Below, piece after piece: positions 34,786 through 44,542 of a stretch of DNA of 64,000 nt (within the stretch, counting starts at the first letter, position 1; the number at the start of each line of letters is the position of its first letter). The stretch is from Areca catechu (taxonomy: Eukaryota; Streptophyta; Magnoliopsida; Arecales; Arecaceae). Location: assembly GCA_021397845.1 (NCBI GenBank), contig CM038045.1, forward strand, positions 144,728,638 through 144,792,637. Direction: 5' to 3'. The notes below the pieces were generated by a model. That model had not been told where the DNA came from and ran no database searches. It saw only the letters and a program-made list of their open reading frames with translations. A program made the position numbers and the translations under genes.

Positions 34786-36075
34786 ATGGAAGAAATTGTA
34801 GACTTTATTGATAATACTTGTGGAGGTTATCTACATTCCACGGGCGCGCTATTTATTGTCCGTCCAGATGCTTGAGCCGGTAGGTTCTGGCTCGGATCAC
34901 TTCAATGACTCGATAGGGGCCTTCCCAATTGGAAAAAAGTTTCCCTTTCTCGGTCGGCCTCGATACCTCTATCTTTCGCAAAACCAGATCTTCCACGTGG
35001 AAGGTTCGTGCTTTGACCCGCGAATTTTAATGCCGAGCCATCTTCTGTCGGTAACTCACCATTTTTAAGCTTGTCCGAAGCCTGGTTTCCTCTAGCAGAT
35101 CCAAGTCAGCCCTCCGCTGCTCCGAATTGATCAGCCCAGTAAGATGATCAACCCGTAGGGATTGCAGAGAGATTTCTATGGGGATGACCGCCTTACTCCC
35201 GTAGGTTAAGTTGAACGGAGTCTCCCCGGTCGCTAACTGGGCGGTCGTCCAATATGCCCATAACACCGAGTGAAGCTCTTCCGCCCAAAGTCCTTTGGCA
35301 TTGTTTAGCCGAGTCTTCAGCCCATGCAGGATTGTTCAGTTGGTGACCTCAGCCGCTCCATTAGACTGAGGGTGACCGACAGAAGTAAGATGGTGGAAAA
35401 TGTGGTATTGCTGACAAAAATCTCGGAACCTTGAGTTGTCAAACTGTCTCCCATTATCAGTAATGATTGTCTGTGGGATACTGAACTGAAAGTTGATGCT
35501 GTTCCGGACAAAATTCTCCACCTTGGCCTCTGTTATTTGCACCAACGCTTCAGCTTCCACCCATTTGGTGAAGTAATCGATTGCCACAATGAGGAATTTC
35601 TGTTGGCCGGACGCTGGGGGAAAGGGTTCCAGGATGTCCATGCCCCACCGGGCAAATGGCTAAGGCACCGCAAGTAGGGTCAACTGGCTAGCTGGCCTCC
35701 TTTGGATACTGGAGTACCTTTGGCATGCATCACACTTTTGCATGAAGTCTGACGCGTCCTTTTGAATTATGGGCCAATAATATCCCTGTCAGATAATTTT
35801 GTAAGCCAGGGACCTCCCACTAGTGTGATCTCCGTAGATGCCTTCATGCACCTCTCAGAGTGCATGATTGGCATCGGTCGGCCCCAAACATTTCAGCAGC
35901 GATTGTGAGAATGACCGCTTATAGAGAGTCCCGTCAAGGATGACATACTTAAAAGCTATCGAGCATATACGCTTGACTTCCATCTGGTCTCCTAGGAGAG
36001 TCCCTTGCACCAGGAATGTATGGATTGGGTCCATCCATGAGGCATCCTGTTCGACCTGATGAACCTCGGTCGGCT
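34786..36075 (-). pseudogene. G1 pol, integrase part
   Basis: Reading on the minus strand from 36075: LEEPTEVHQVEQ, then an HHCC zinc-binding region (VHEGIYGDHTSGRSL... CDACQRYS, near 35700-35850), then the integrase core KFLIVAIDYFTKWVEAE, TIITDNGRQF and PQSNGAAEVTN, which hold the three catalytic acids D, D and E. After a stop at about 35335 it continues with WAEELHSVLWAYWTTAQLATGETPF and a C-terminal LVLRK...GPYRVIEV region to about 34790. Integrase joins element DNA to the host chromosome. Stops break it in several places. Its N-terminal neighbour (RNase H) is now at 55766, 20 kb away, because of the Copia nest. Confidence 0.8.
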
Positions 36076-38945
36076 CTTCGAGTTGTTGTTTGATCCATAG
36101 GATTTAAGTACAACAGCTCCCAGCTGCTATATATTCGGCTTCTACCGTAGATAGAGCAACTGATTTCTGTTTCTTGCTACTCCAGGAGATCAAATTTACT
36201 CCAAGAAACTGACAGGTTCCACTAGTACTTTTACGATCAAGTTTACACCCAGCAAAATCAGCATCAGAATAAGCAATTAAATCAAATGAAGATTCTCTAG
36301 AGTACCATAAACCAATTCCAATTGTGCCAGATAGATATCTAAGTATGCATTTAACAGCCAAAAGATGAGACTCTTTAGGATTGGACTGATATCTAGCACA
36401 CATACAAACACTAAACATGATATCTGGCCTACTGGCAGTAAGATATAACAATGAACCAATCATGCCATGATATAATTTTTGGTCTATTGACTTATCTGAT
36501 TCATCCTTGTCAAGTCTACATATGGAGCTCATAGGGGTACCTAATGGCTTAGTGTTTTTCATCCCAAACTTCTTGAGTATTTCTCTTGTGTATTTTGTTT
36601 GGTTGATGAAGATCCCCTCTTTGGTTTGCCTTATCTGGAGTCCGAGGAAGAAATTCAGTTCTCCCATCATGCTTATCTCGAACTCACCCTGCATTAGACT
36701 TGCAAAATCTTGACAAAGAGATTCATTAGTATCACTAAATATTATATTATCAACATAGATTTGTACTACTAAGAGATCATCATTCTTTTTCTTTAAAAAC
36801 AATGTTTTATCTACATTACCTCTAGTAAAATTATTTTTCAGTAAAAAGGAGCTTAAACGTTCATACCAAGCTCTTAGAGCTTGTTTTAATCCATATAAAG
36901 CTTTATGAAGTTTATAAACATAATTTGGAAATTCAGAAATTTCAAAACCAGGAGGTTGTTCAACATAAACTTCTTCTTCAATTAATCCATTTAAAAAAGC
37001 ACTTTTAACATCCATCTGATACAGTTTAAAGTTCATGAAACAGGAAAAAGCCAACAATAGCCTAATTGCCTCAAGTCTAGCCATAGGAGCAAAGGTTTCA
37101 TCAAAATCTATCCCTTCCTCCTGATTGTATCCTTTGGCAACTAGTCTAGCTTTATTTCTAATTACTATTCCATTTTCATCAAGTTTATTTCGAAAAACCC
37201 ATTTTGTACCAATAATTGATGTGTTTGAAGGCCTATCTACCAGTGTCCAAACATTGTTCCTTTTAAATTGATTAAGTTCATCTTGCATAGCATTTATCCA
37301 ATTACTATCACATTCAGTTTCCTCAATAGTTTTAGGTTCAATTTGAGACACAAAAGCTAAGTAATCACAGATATTTCTAAGAGATGATCGAGTACTTACA
37401 CCTTTAGATGGATCACCTATAATTAGTTCTTTTGGGTGTCCATGAGCATACCTCCATTCTTTTGGTAAAGGATCAACAGTTGATGTATCTTCATCACCTT
37501 GTGCTTGATCTCCGTCAGTGTTTTGATCATCATTCTATTCCTTGGTAAGTCCTTCATTGTTGTTTATTTCTTCAGTTTTCTTGTTACCTGATTCATCAAA
37601 AAGTACATCTTCTTTTCTTGAAGATTTTTAGTTAGTTTCATCAAATACTACATGAATGGATTCTTCAACAACAAGTGTCCTTCTGTTGAAGACCCTGTAT
37701 GCCTTACTAGATGTGGAGTAGCCTAGAAAGACTCCCTCATCTGATTTGGCATCAAATTTACTTAGATTATCTTTACCATTGTTTAAGATGAAAGAACGAC
37801 ATCCAAAACCATGAAAATAACGGATTGAAGGTTTTCTGCCCTTCCAAAGCTCATAAGGGGTTTTCTTTAAAATCGGTCGAATTAAAACTTGATTTAAAAT
37901 ATAGCATGCAGTATTTATGGCTTCCGCCCAAAAGTATCTAGGTAAATCATTTTCACAAAGCATGGTGCGTGCCATTTCTTCAAGAGTTCTATTTTTTCTT
38001 TCTACTACCCCATTTTGTTGAGGTGTCCTAGGTGCAGAAAAATTGTGATTAATTCGATTTTCAATACAGAATTTATTAAAATCGGTATTTTCAAATTCAA
38101 TTCCATAATCACTTCTTAAAGAAATTACTGAAACACCTTTTTCATTTAAAACTCTTTTGTGAAATCTTATAAATTCAGAAAATGTTTCATCATTATGTGC
38201 TAAAAACATGACCCAAGTAAAACGTGAGAAATCATCTACAATGACTAGACCAAACTTCTTACCTCCCAAACTAGATGTTCTAGTAGGCCCAAAGAGGTCC
38301 ATATGAAGCAATTCCAAAGGTCTAGATGTAGAGATTACTCCTTTAGGTTTGAAAGAAGATTTTGTTTGTTTTCCAAGTTGACATGCACTGCAAATCTTAT
38401 CTTTATCAAAATTGAGTTTAGGCAAATCTTTTACTAAATTCTTTTTGCTAAGTTTTGAAATTAAATGTATGCTTGCATGTCCTAGTCTACGATGCCAAAG
38501 CCAACTAGTTTCATCGATCTTGGCTTCCATTGCCACTAGACATTGACCTTTCTGAATAGGGAGATCATCAAGATCAACCATATAAATATTGCCATGCCTA
38601 TGATCGATGAACTTAATGCCATTGTCATCTAGACTAGAAACAATGCACAAAGAAGATTCAAAAACAACTTTAAAATTTTTGTCACAAAATTGACTAATAC
38701 TAAGCAAGTTATGTTTTAATCCATCAACATATAAAACATTATCAATATAAGAGGTAGGGGTGATATGGATTTTACCAATACCGATGATTTTGCCTTTTCC
38801 ATTATCACCAAAAGTTACATTGCCACCATTTTGATATGTAAGTGATGAGAACTACCCCACATCCCCTGTCATATACCTTGAGCAATCGCTGTCAAGGTAC
38901 CACATTCTTTTCTTGTTGGTTGCAAGGCATACCTGCAATAAAGAT
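36076..38945 (-). pseudogene. C1 pol, second copy: protease to RNase H
   Basis: From right to left: protease motif YLDSDCSRYMTGD (DSG expected; near 38860-38885); integrase HHCC (WLWHRRLGHASIH... CSACQLGKQTK) and core HMDLFGPT, SLRSDYGIEFEN, NGVVERKNRT at 38707-37628 with the three acids present; after a stop and a linker, RT at 37351-36104 with WIKMQ-type start, KARLVAKGYNQ, MDVKSAFLNG, YGLKQALRAWY and IYVDNIIF, where the second catalytic Asp of YVDD is Asn; then RNase H ALSTVEAEYIAAGSCC. It stops at a TAA where relatives have CAA and runs into G1 sequence at about 36075. A TAG also lies just after the protease motif. Confidence 0.85.
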
Positions 38946-40645
38946 CAAGTGGAGACTTTAGGTACCCAAGCCATCTTGGGTCCTTTTTGGTTAGTGGCAT
39001 TGGTTCCTTTTGGAATCCAAACTTTCATAGTGTTCCTTAATTTTCTTTTATTGCACATATAAGATTTATGTCCTTTAACACCACAAGTATAGCATGTAAT
39101 TGATGAAGATGCAGGCACAAAGAAATTTTTAAAGAGTTTCTGTTTCTTGTGATTTCTGAATCCTAATCCAGCTTTGTCAAATACTGCTCTTTGGTTATTT
39201 AACAGTAAATTTAACTTTTCAGAACTGTAAGTAAATTTTTCAACAAAAGGTTTTAGTTTATCGATTTCCTCCTTATATCTTTTGTTTTCCATTAAAATTT
39301 CTTCATTTTGTCTTGACAATTTTTCATTTAAAAGTAAGTTACTTTTCTTTTCAAATATATTCTTTTTGTTTTCAAGAGCCATAATCTTATCATTTAAATT
39401 TTTGTTTTGTATTAGAAGGTGTTCATTTTCATTTGTAAGGTTGTTGTTTGTTTTAGCTAGTTCCAGATTTTGCTTCTTTAAGTCTTTATGTTTTGACTTT
39501 AATTTTTGAAATTCTATGACTAGTTCATCAAAAATTTCATGAAGCTCATCAAAAGATATTTCATTTTCAGTTTCAGAGCATACCTCTTCTTGATCGGCCA
39601 TTAGACAGAAATTTGCTACTTCCTGTTATTCTTTCTCAGAGCTGGAGTCTTCACTTTCACTCCAGGTTGCCATCATGGCCTTCTTTCTTAGCTTTCTTCT
39701 GCTTTTCTTTAGTAAGGGGCAGTCTACCTTGAAATGCCCTGGCTTCTTGCACTCAAAACATGTGGGCTGCTCCTCCTTCTTTTCCTTATCTTTTTCTTTA
39801 CTCGGCTCACCTTTCAGAGGTTTCTTTTTGTAATTGAATTTCTTTTTCCTCAAAAACCTTCTAAATTTCCTTGCTAACATAGCTGTTTCATCTTCTTCGT
39901 CATCCTCTTCAGAGTCTTCGCTCGAGTCTTCTCTGGTAGTAGATTTGAATGCTATTGTCTTTTTCTTTTTATCCACCTCTCCGTTCTTCTGTTTGAGGGA
40001 TAGTTCATATATCATCAGGGAACCCAACAGTTGTTCCAGCGGGAGAGTGTTGACATCTTTTGTTTCTTCAATTGCAGTGACCTTTGCATCCCATGAAGCT
40101 GGTAGAGACCTGAGAAGTTTATTCACAAGTTCACTGTTAGAAATTATTTTTCCTAAACTTCTCATGCCATTCACAATGTTTATCAACCTAGTATACATTT
40201 CACTAATAGACTCAGTAGGTTCCATTTTAAACATTTCATATGTGTGAATTAGCATGTTAACCTTGGTGGTCTTCACTTGGTGTGTACCCTCATGAGTAAC
40301 CTCAAGTGTATCCCAAATCTCCTTTGCGGAGAGACAGTTTGATATTCTATTAAACTCACTAGGATCAAGAGAGCAAAATAGAAGGTTCATTGCCTTAACA
40401 TTAAGCTCAATTTGCTTAATGTCATTCTCGTCCCAATCATCTTCCATTTTAGGGGTGGGAATGCCATTAATCATCATTGTAGGCTAATGAGGACCTTTTA
40501 CTATTGTTCTCTATAAATTATAATCAAGAGCTTGTATAAATATGCGCATGCGTGTCTTCCAGTATGTGTAATTTGTGCCATTAAAAAGTGGGGGTCGGTT
40601 TGAAGCTTGACCTTCAACAATACCCATGCCTATTGGGGCTGCCAT
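38946..40645 (-). pseudogene. C1 gag, second copy
   Basis: It starts MAAPIGMGIVEGQASNRPP. It holds the SIRE-type gag core (PPLFNGTNYTYWKTRMRIF, then MYTRLINIVNGMRSLGK), an acidic/lysine-rich linker, a zinc knuckle CFECKKPGHFKVDC (near 39730-39770), a long coiled coil (about 39250-39560, many Lys/Asn/Glu/Leu) and a second knuckle-like CYTCGVKGHKSYMC (near 39050-39095). Stops occur at about 40512 and 40485 and between 39601 and 39626. At the last, the sister copy has CAA. The ATG at 40645 is 43 nt past the primer site, as in the sister copy. Confidence 0.85.
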
Positions 40646-40687
40646 GATCTTTTACTCAAGATCCTTGGACCTACAAGAGAGTACCGG

Positions 40688-40700
40688 TGCTCTGATACCA
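40688..40700 (-). other. C1 primer binding site, second copy (iMet)
   Basis: The minus strand reads TGGTATCAGAGCA two bases after the LTR end, complementary to initiator tRNA-Met. The leader to gag is only about 43 nt, in contrast to the long C2 leader. Confidence 0.85.
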
Positions 40701-40702
40701 CT

Positions 40703-42149
40703 TGTTGCCCAGAAATGGAGCCCAAGAGGGGGGGGTGAATTGGGTCTTTAAAAATTTAACACAATAAAGTGAAGGTCTAGTGGTGCTTGTGAGCAATAAT
40801 AAATTAGATGCAAGATGATAACAATTAATTAAAGAATACGAGAGGAAAAGAGCAATCACACACAAACACAAGTTTTATAGTGGTTCGGTACAAACCTAGC
40901 ACCTACATCCACTCCCCAAGCCACCCTTGGGAATTCCACTATAATCCACACCAGATTACAGTTAACTTGTTTTTCACAAGGCTCACAAGTCAAAACCTAA
41001 GTTGGTTTTATCACCTAGGCTCAACAACAAACCTAAATACTTGTTTTGTCTTCGGGCTCACAAGTTAACCCTAGTTGGTTTTAACACTTTGGCTCACCAA
41101 CAAACCACAATAACCTTCTTTCAAGACACCCTTGAAAGCAAGGTTAAAGCGTAATAAAACAGATATAAAATTTAAAAGCTACAACAAACTCTCTTCAAGA
41201 GTGGATTGGAATCTTTGAAGCCCAAAGGATGCTTTGACTTCACTCTTCTTCAAGTTGCCTCCTTTTAGAATGTAGTAAAGTTGAGCTAGTAGGTTTTTTC
41301 AGTGGAGTCAAGCTAGAAGAGGCTTTTGATTTGAAGTTTGGAGAGAATATTGGCTTTTTGGCTTTTGAGTGGACTTGAATGCTCTTGAATAGACTTCTCT
41401 CTTCTTTTCTTTTCTTTTCTACACTTCGCTTCACATCTCTTCATTTAAAATGAGGTTGGTGGAGATTAAATACACCAAAAACTTTCTAAAAATGGTTTGT
41501 GACCATTGGAGCATTGGAAATAGCCGTTTGAAGCTTGAAAACCAGTTTTTGCAAGCCAGAAAAATAGATCCGTTAGACTGTCAGGCTGCAAGTATCGACA
41601 CTTGGCTGTCAGGTGCTGACACTTGGCTGTCAGGTGTTGACACTTGATTTCTGGGAGTCGACACTTGAACATTCAAGTGTCGACACTTGATGCACAGGTG
41701 TCGACACTTGACACAAAAATCCTTGAACCAACAAAGTTCTGTATTTTCAAAAATCTCAGGCCTTGAGTCGACACTTGGAACCTAAGTGTCGACACTTGGC
41801 GTGCCAAGGATTTTTGTCCATGCCAAATGGTGAAGTGTCGACACTTGACTGTCCAGGTGTCGACACTTGAGACTGAAAACATCCAGATTCAAGTGTAAAA
41901 GCCTCGAAATCAAAAATAAAGTTAATGAATGCATAAACACATAATAGTTAAGTAATTATAAGCCCTTTTTCAATGAAGTGGATGCCCGGATATGTAAAAA
42001 TTGCTTCGTGCCATTGCGTGCCATACACTATAAGTTTTTGAAATTTTCAGGTGCTTTCTTCCTGAAAACTTACAACTTGAAATCCTCATTAGAATACAAT
42101 ATGTACTCAATGTTTTGTTATTCATCAAAATCACTGGGTGGAGCCAACA
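40703..42149 (-). repeat. C1 middle LTR (shared)
   Basis: It is 1447 bp, on the minus strand TGTTGGCTCC...GGGCAACA. It has ten copies of GACACTTG (41585-41875), most within TGTCGACACTTG. The first 97 bases differ from the other LTR at two C/T sites. A polypurine tract lies at its right and a primer site at its left. Confidence 0.9.
41580..41880. repeat. Palindromic TGTCGACACTTG array in C1 LTR
   Basis: Ten GACACTTG motifs occur. The full form CAAGTGTCGACACTTG is a perfect 16-bp palindrome (for example near 41669-41690). Three of the first copies have lost the central TCGA. The matching array in the sister LTR is at 55205-55490. Confidence 0.85.
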
Positions 42150-42513
42150 ATCTCCCCCTTTTTGATGATGACAAAACCTTGAGAAAAAGAGACAATATAG
42201 TTCAAACTTTAACCATAGAATTTATATACATGAATTTTAGTCACAGTAGAGTTAACAACTTTATAGATAGGAGAAAACAATCTCCCCCTTAATTAGATTC
42301 TTCTTATTAAGGTAAACTTCAAAGATTCTTGTAAGGTGAAATCAATAAAATCAATATAATGCACCTTTTTCTCAATCAATATTCTTGTTCTTCATAAAAT
42401 CAAATACTTGTTCTCCATAAAATTAAAAACATTACTTGTTCTCCATAAGATTAAAATCATTACTTGTTCTCCCCCTTTTTGTCAATCATACGAAAAGGGA
42501 ATAACCTCCCCCT
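42150..42513 (-). other. Four polypurine tracts before the C1 middle LTR
   Basis: On the minus strand, purine runs of the AAAAAGGGGGAGAT kind occur at 42150-42163 (touching the LTR), 42280-42290, 42468-42480 and 42505-42513. The one next to the LTR is the plus-strand DNA primer. Extra upstream tracts are a known SIRE trait. Confidence 0.7.
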
Positions 42514-42800
42514 CACAATTAGCATGGATACAAAAGAGAGTAGAGAAACAAATATCAGAGCTAAAATTGTGCTAATATCAAGGAATATCAGAGTTAAAAA
42601 CATATCATTATAAAGAGTATCAGAGCTAAAGAATGATAAACTGAAGCACAAAATTTTCAAGATAACAAGGTACTGAACAAAAACACATATATATATATGA
42701 GATAAATTTTCAGTACAAAAGAGCTGAAACATATATATATAAATAGAGTCAGTCAAGTATCAAACATACAAAACAAGATCTAAAATAGACATCTATGAGG
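42514..42800. other. 3' untranslated region of C1
   Basis: A/T-rich DNA lies between the env-like ORF and the polypurine tracts. It has a short (AT)n run near 42690-42740 and no ORF of note. Confidence 0.5.
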
Positions 42801-43167
42801 CTAATCCTCATCAGATGGAACATCAAGATTGAAAGGAGTACTAATCCTAGATCTGGTGGCTAAAGCCCTAGGAGGTGCTAAAGCTCTAAGACTCCTGGTA
42901 CGGCCGGCAGGGCCAAAAGTGGGTACAACCCTAGAAGATCTGGTAGAAGGAGGTGAAAGACGATCAGCTGGCTCAACAGGATCCGGAACGAAGTCAACCA
43001 GTGCAGTAGAAGGAGCAGGTGTAGTAGGAGGATCTCGACTGACCACCTCATAAGCATCAGCTCCGCCTATACTATCGCTGTCAGTGCCCACTACCTAAGT
43101 GGCTCGGTCAACATCCTGATCACCTCCGTCAGCAAAATCAGCATGGTCGCTCTGGTGATCACCGTCG

Positions 43168-43203
<36 letters not shown>

Positions 43204-44393
43204 GATCGAGCAAGTGCAGGTGCAGCAGGAGGTATAAGTGATCTCAGTAGACTCTCAAGGCGTGTAAATCCCTCCTCCATGGATCTGCGAATCTCAGCAT
43301 GCTCCGAGGTTGTCTATGCTCGTAGAAGCTCGACCTCGCTACGAAGCTGAGTCACCTCACCTCTGATCTGTGTGAGCTGTGCTCTGGCATGATCCTCAAA
43401 AGATAATCCGGTAGATGGAGGTGGAGGAGCTGAAGCGTCAGGCGACAGGTGCTCTGCCTGTGTCGATGGCATATCTACTGGAGGAAGAACTGCTGGCTCA
43501 GATGGTCCAGCCTCAGCCTCTCGAATCTCATCCTCCTCATCTGGCTCCTGGCTAGACTCTCTCCGAACCCATCGACCTCCAACCATCCTGAATCCCATCC
43601 AGTGCAGTGACCTCTCATCATATACATCCGTGTGTAGTATCTCTTTGGGGATCTCCCCCTCCAATGATACTCCACAAGCTCTGAAAAGACGGGTCAATGC
43701 CATCCCGTATGGCAAACAGTGTCGGCGCTGAGTGGCAGCATCATGCATCTGTGAAAGCATCAAGGCGGGTATATCAATCTGTCTCCTCTTGATCAGACTG
43801 GTCATCAACATGAGCTCTCTCTCGGTGATGAAATCAAATCTGCCAGTCTTCGGTAGAAGGATCCGTGCGGTAATGTGGTGCAGTAGTCTCATCTCTAAAG
43901 ATAACTGGTTCATGGTAACCACTGAGATACCGCGAATATCCTCTCGCTCAAGGATGCATCTGAAAGCCGCCTCTCTATCATCAACAGAAAATGCACAGAC
44001 TCCTCTCCGGGGTATCTCCCATACTCGGCTCAGCAGCTCATCAGTCAAAGAAATCTGTGTACCCCTGACGGATGTCATCCATAAAAGTCGTCGACAGTCT
44101 AGTGCACCATAGAACTCCCTCACCAGGTGAGGATAGTATCTCTCCTGCATGGTGCAGAAGGGTACTAGTCCTGCATCTGTGAGTATCTCCCTAATGCCGA
44201 AGTGGTGCCTGTTGAAACACTGAAGATCAACTCTCCTCCCCGAAGCTACAGACTTCCCTGCCATCCTCTCTGCAGGGGGGGAGCTCGGAGTGGCTGTACT
44301 GCTCTACTGTGCGGGATCAAATCTGGCCTTCGACCTCCTCTCAGTACCCTGACTAGGCCTCGCTCTAACTGCAAGTCTCTTCCTAGGACCCAT
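42801..44393 (-). pseudogene. C1 env-like / 'plant transposon protein' ORF
   Basis: One frame of about 530 codons runs from the ATG at 44393 (MGPRKRLAVRARPSQG) to 42801 (LDVPSDED) and is interrupted only by three TAG codons at about 44304, 43314 and 43095. The core (44264-43560) reads HFGIREILTDAGLVPF, LVREFYGAL and RLFRACGVSLEGEIP, the type called 'putative plant transposon protein' that lies after pol in SIRE-like elements. It is followed by a Pro/Glu-rich region, a heptad-like segment (ITQLRSEVELLR), a 13-Asp run from a (GAT)n repeat (about 43168-43205) and a Pro/Arg-rich tail. 'Env-like' is positional: no signal peptide or membrane helix is seen. Confidence 0.7.
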
Positions 44394-44542
44394 ACCAACC
44401 AACTGACCAGGAAGAATGAAGAAGGGTTTAGAACACAGGACTGGCTATAGGTTGAGATTAGAGTTCAGATAGGTTTTGAAAACCAGAATCAATAAGTTTT
44501 GATCAAATGACAAAATTTTGAGCAAAATTTGTAGGAAAAATT
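44394..44542. other. Short C1 remnant upstream of the env-like ORF
   Basis: This is about 150 bp of C1 sequence between the env-like start and the C2 LTR. The RT/RNase H part expected upstream of it in this copy is missing. Confidence 0.4.

Noticed and set aside
34330..34875. 181-codon ORF as a separate gene
   Set aside because: It is the 45-bp tandem array read in an open frame. It is treated as a repeat and a possible tail of the antisense ORF.
39282..39509. Phe/Ser-rich + strand ORFs opposite C1 gag (also 39834-40247 and 53450-53863)
   Set aside because: They are the reverse strand of the lysine/glutamate-rich gag coiled coil and linker.
41580..41880. CRISPR-like array of palindromic repeats
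   Set aside because: Spacers are irregular and short, there are no cas genes, the host is a plant, and the same array sits in both LTRs of a retrotransposon.
42801..44393. A true viral envelope gene
   Set aside because: No signal peptide, membrane helix or cleavage site is visible; the label env-like refers only to its place after pol.
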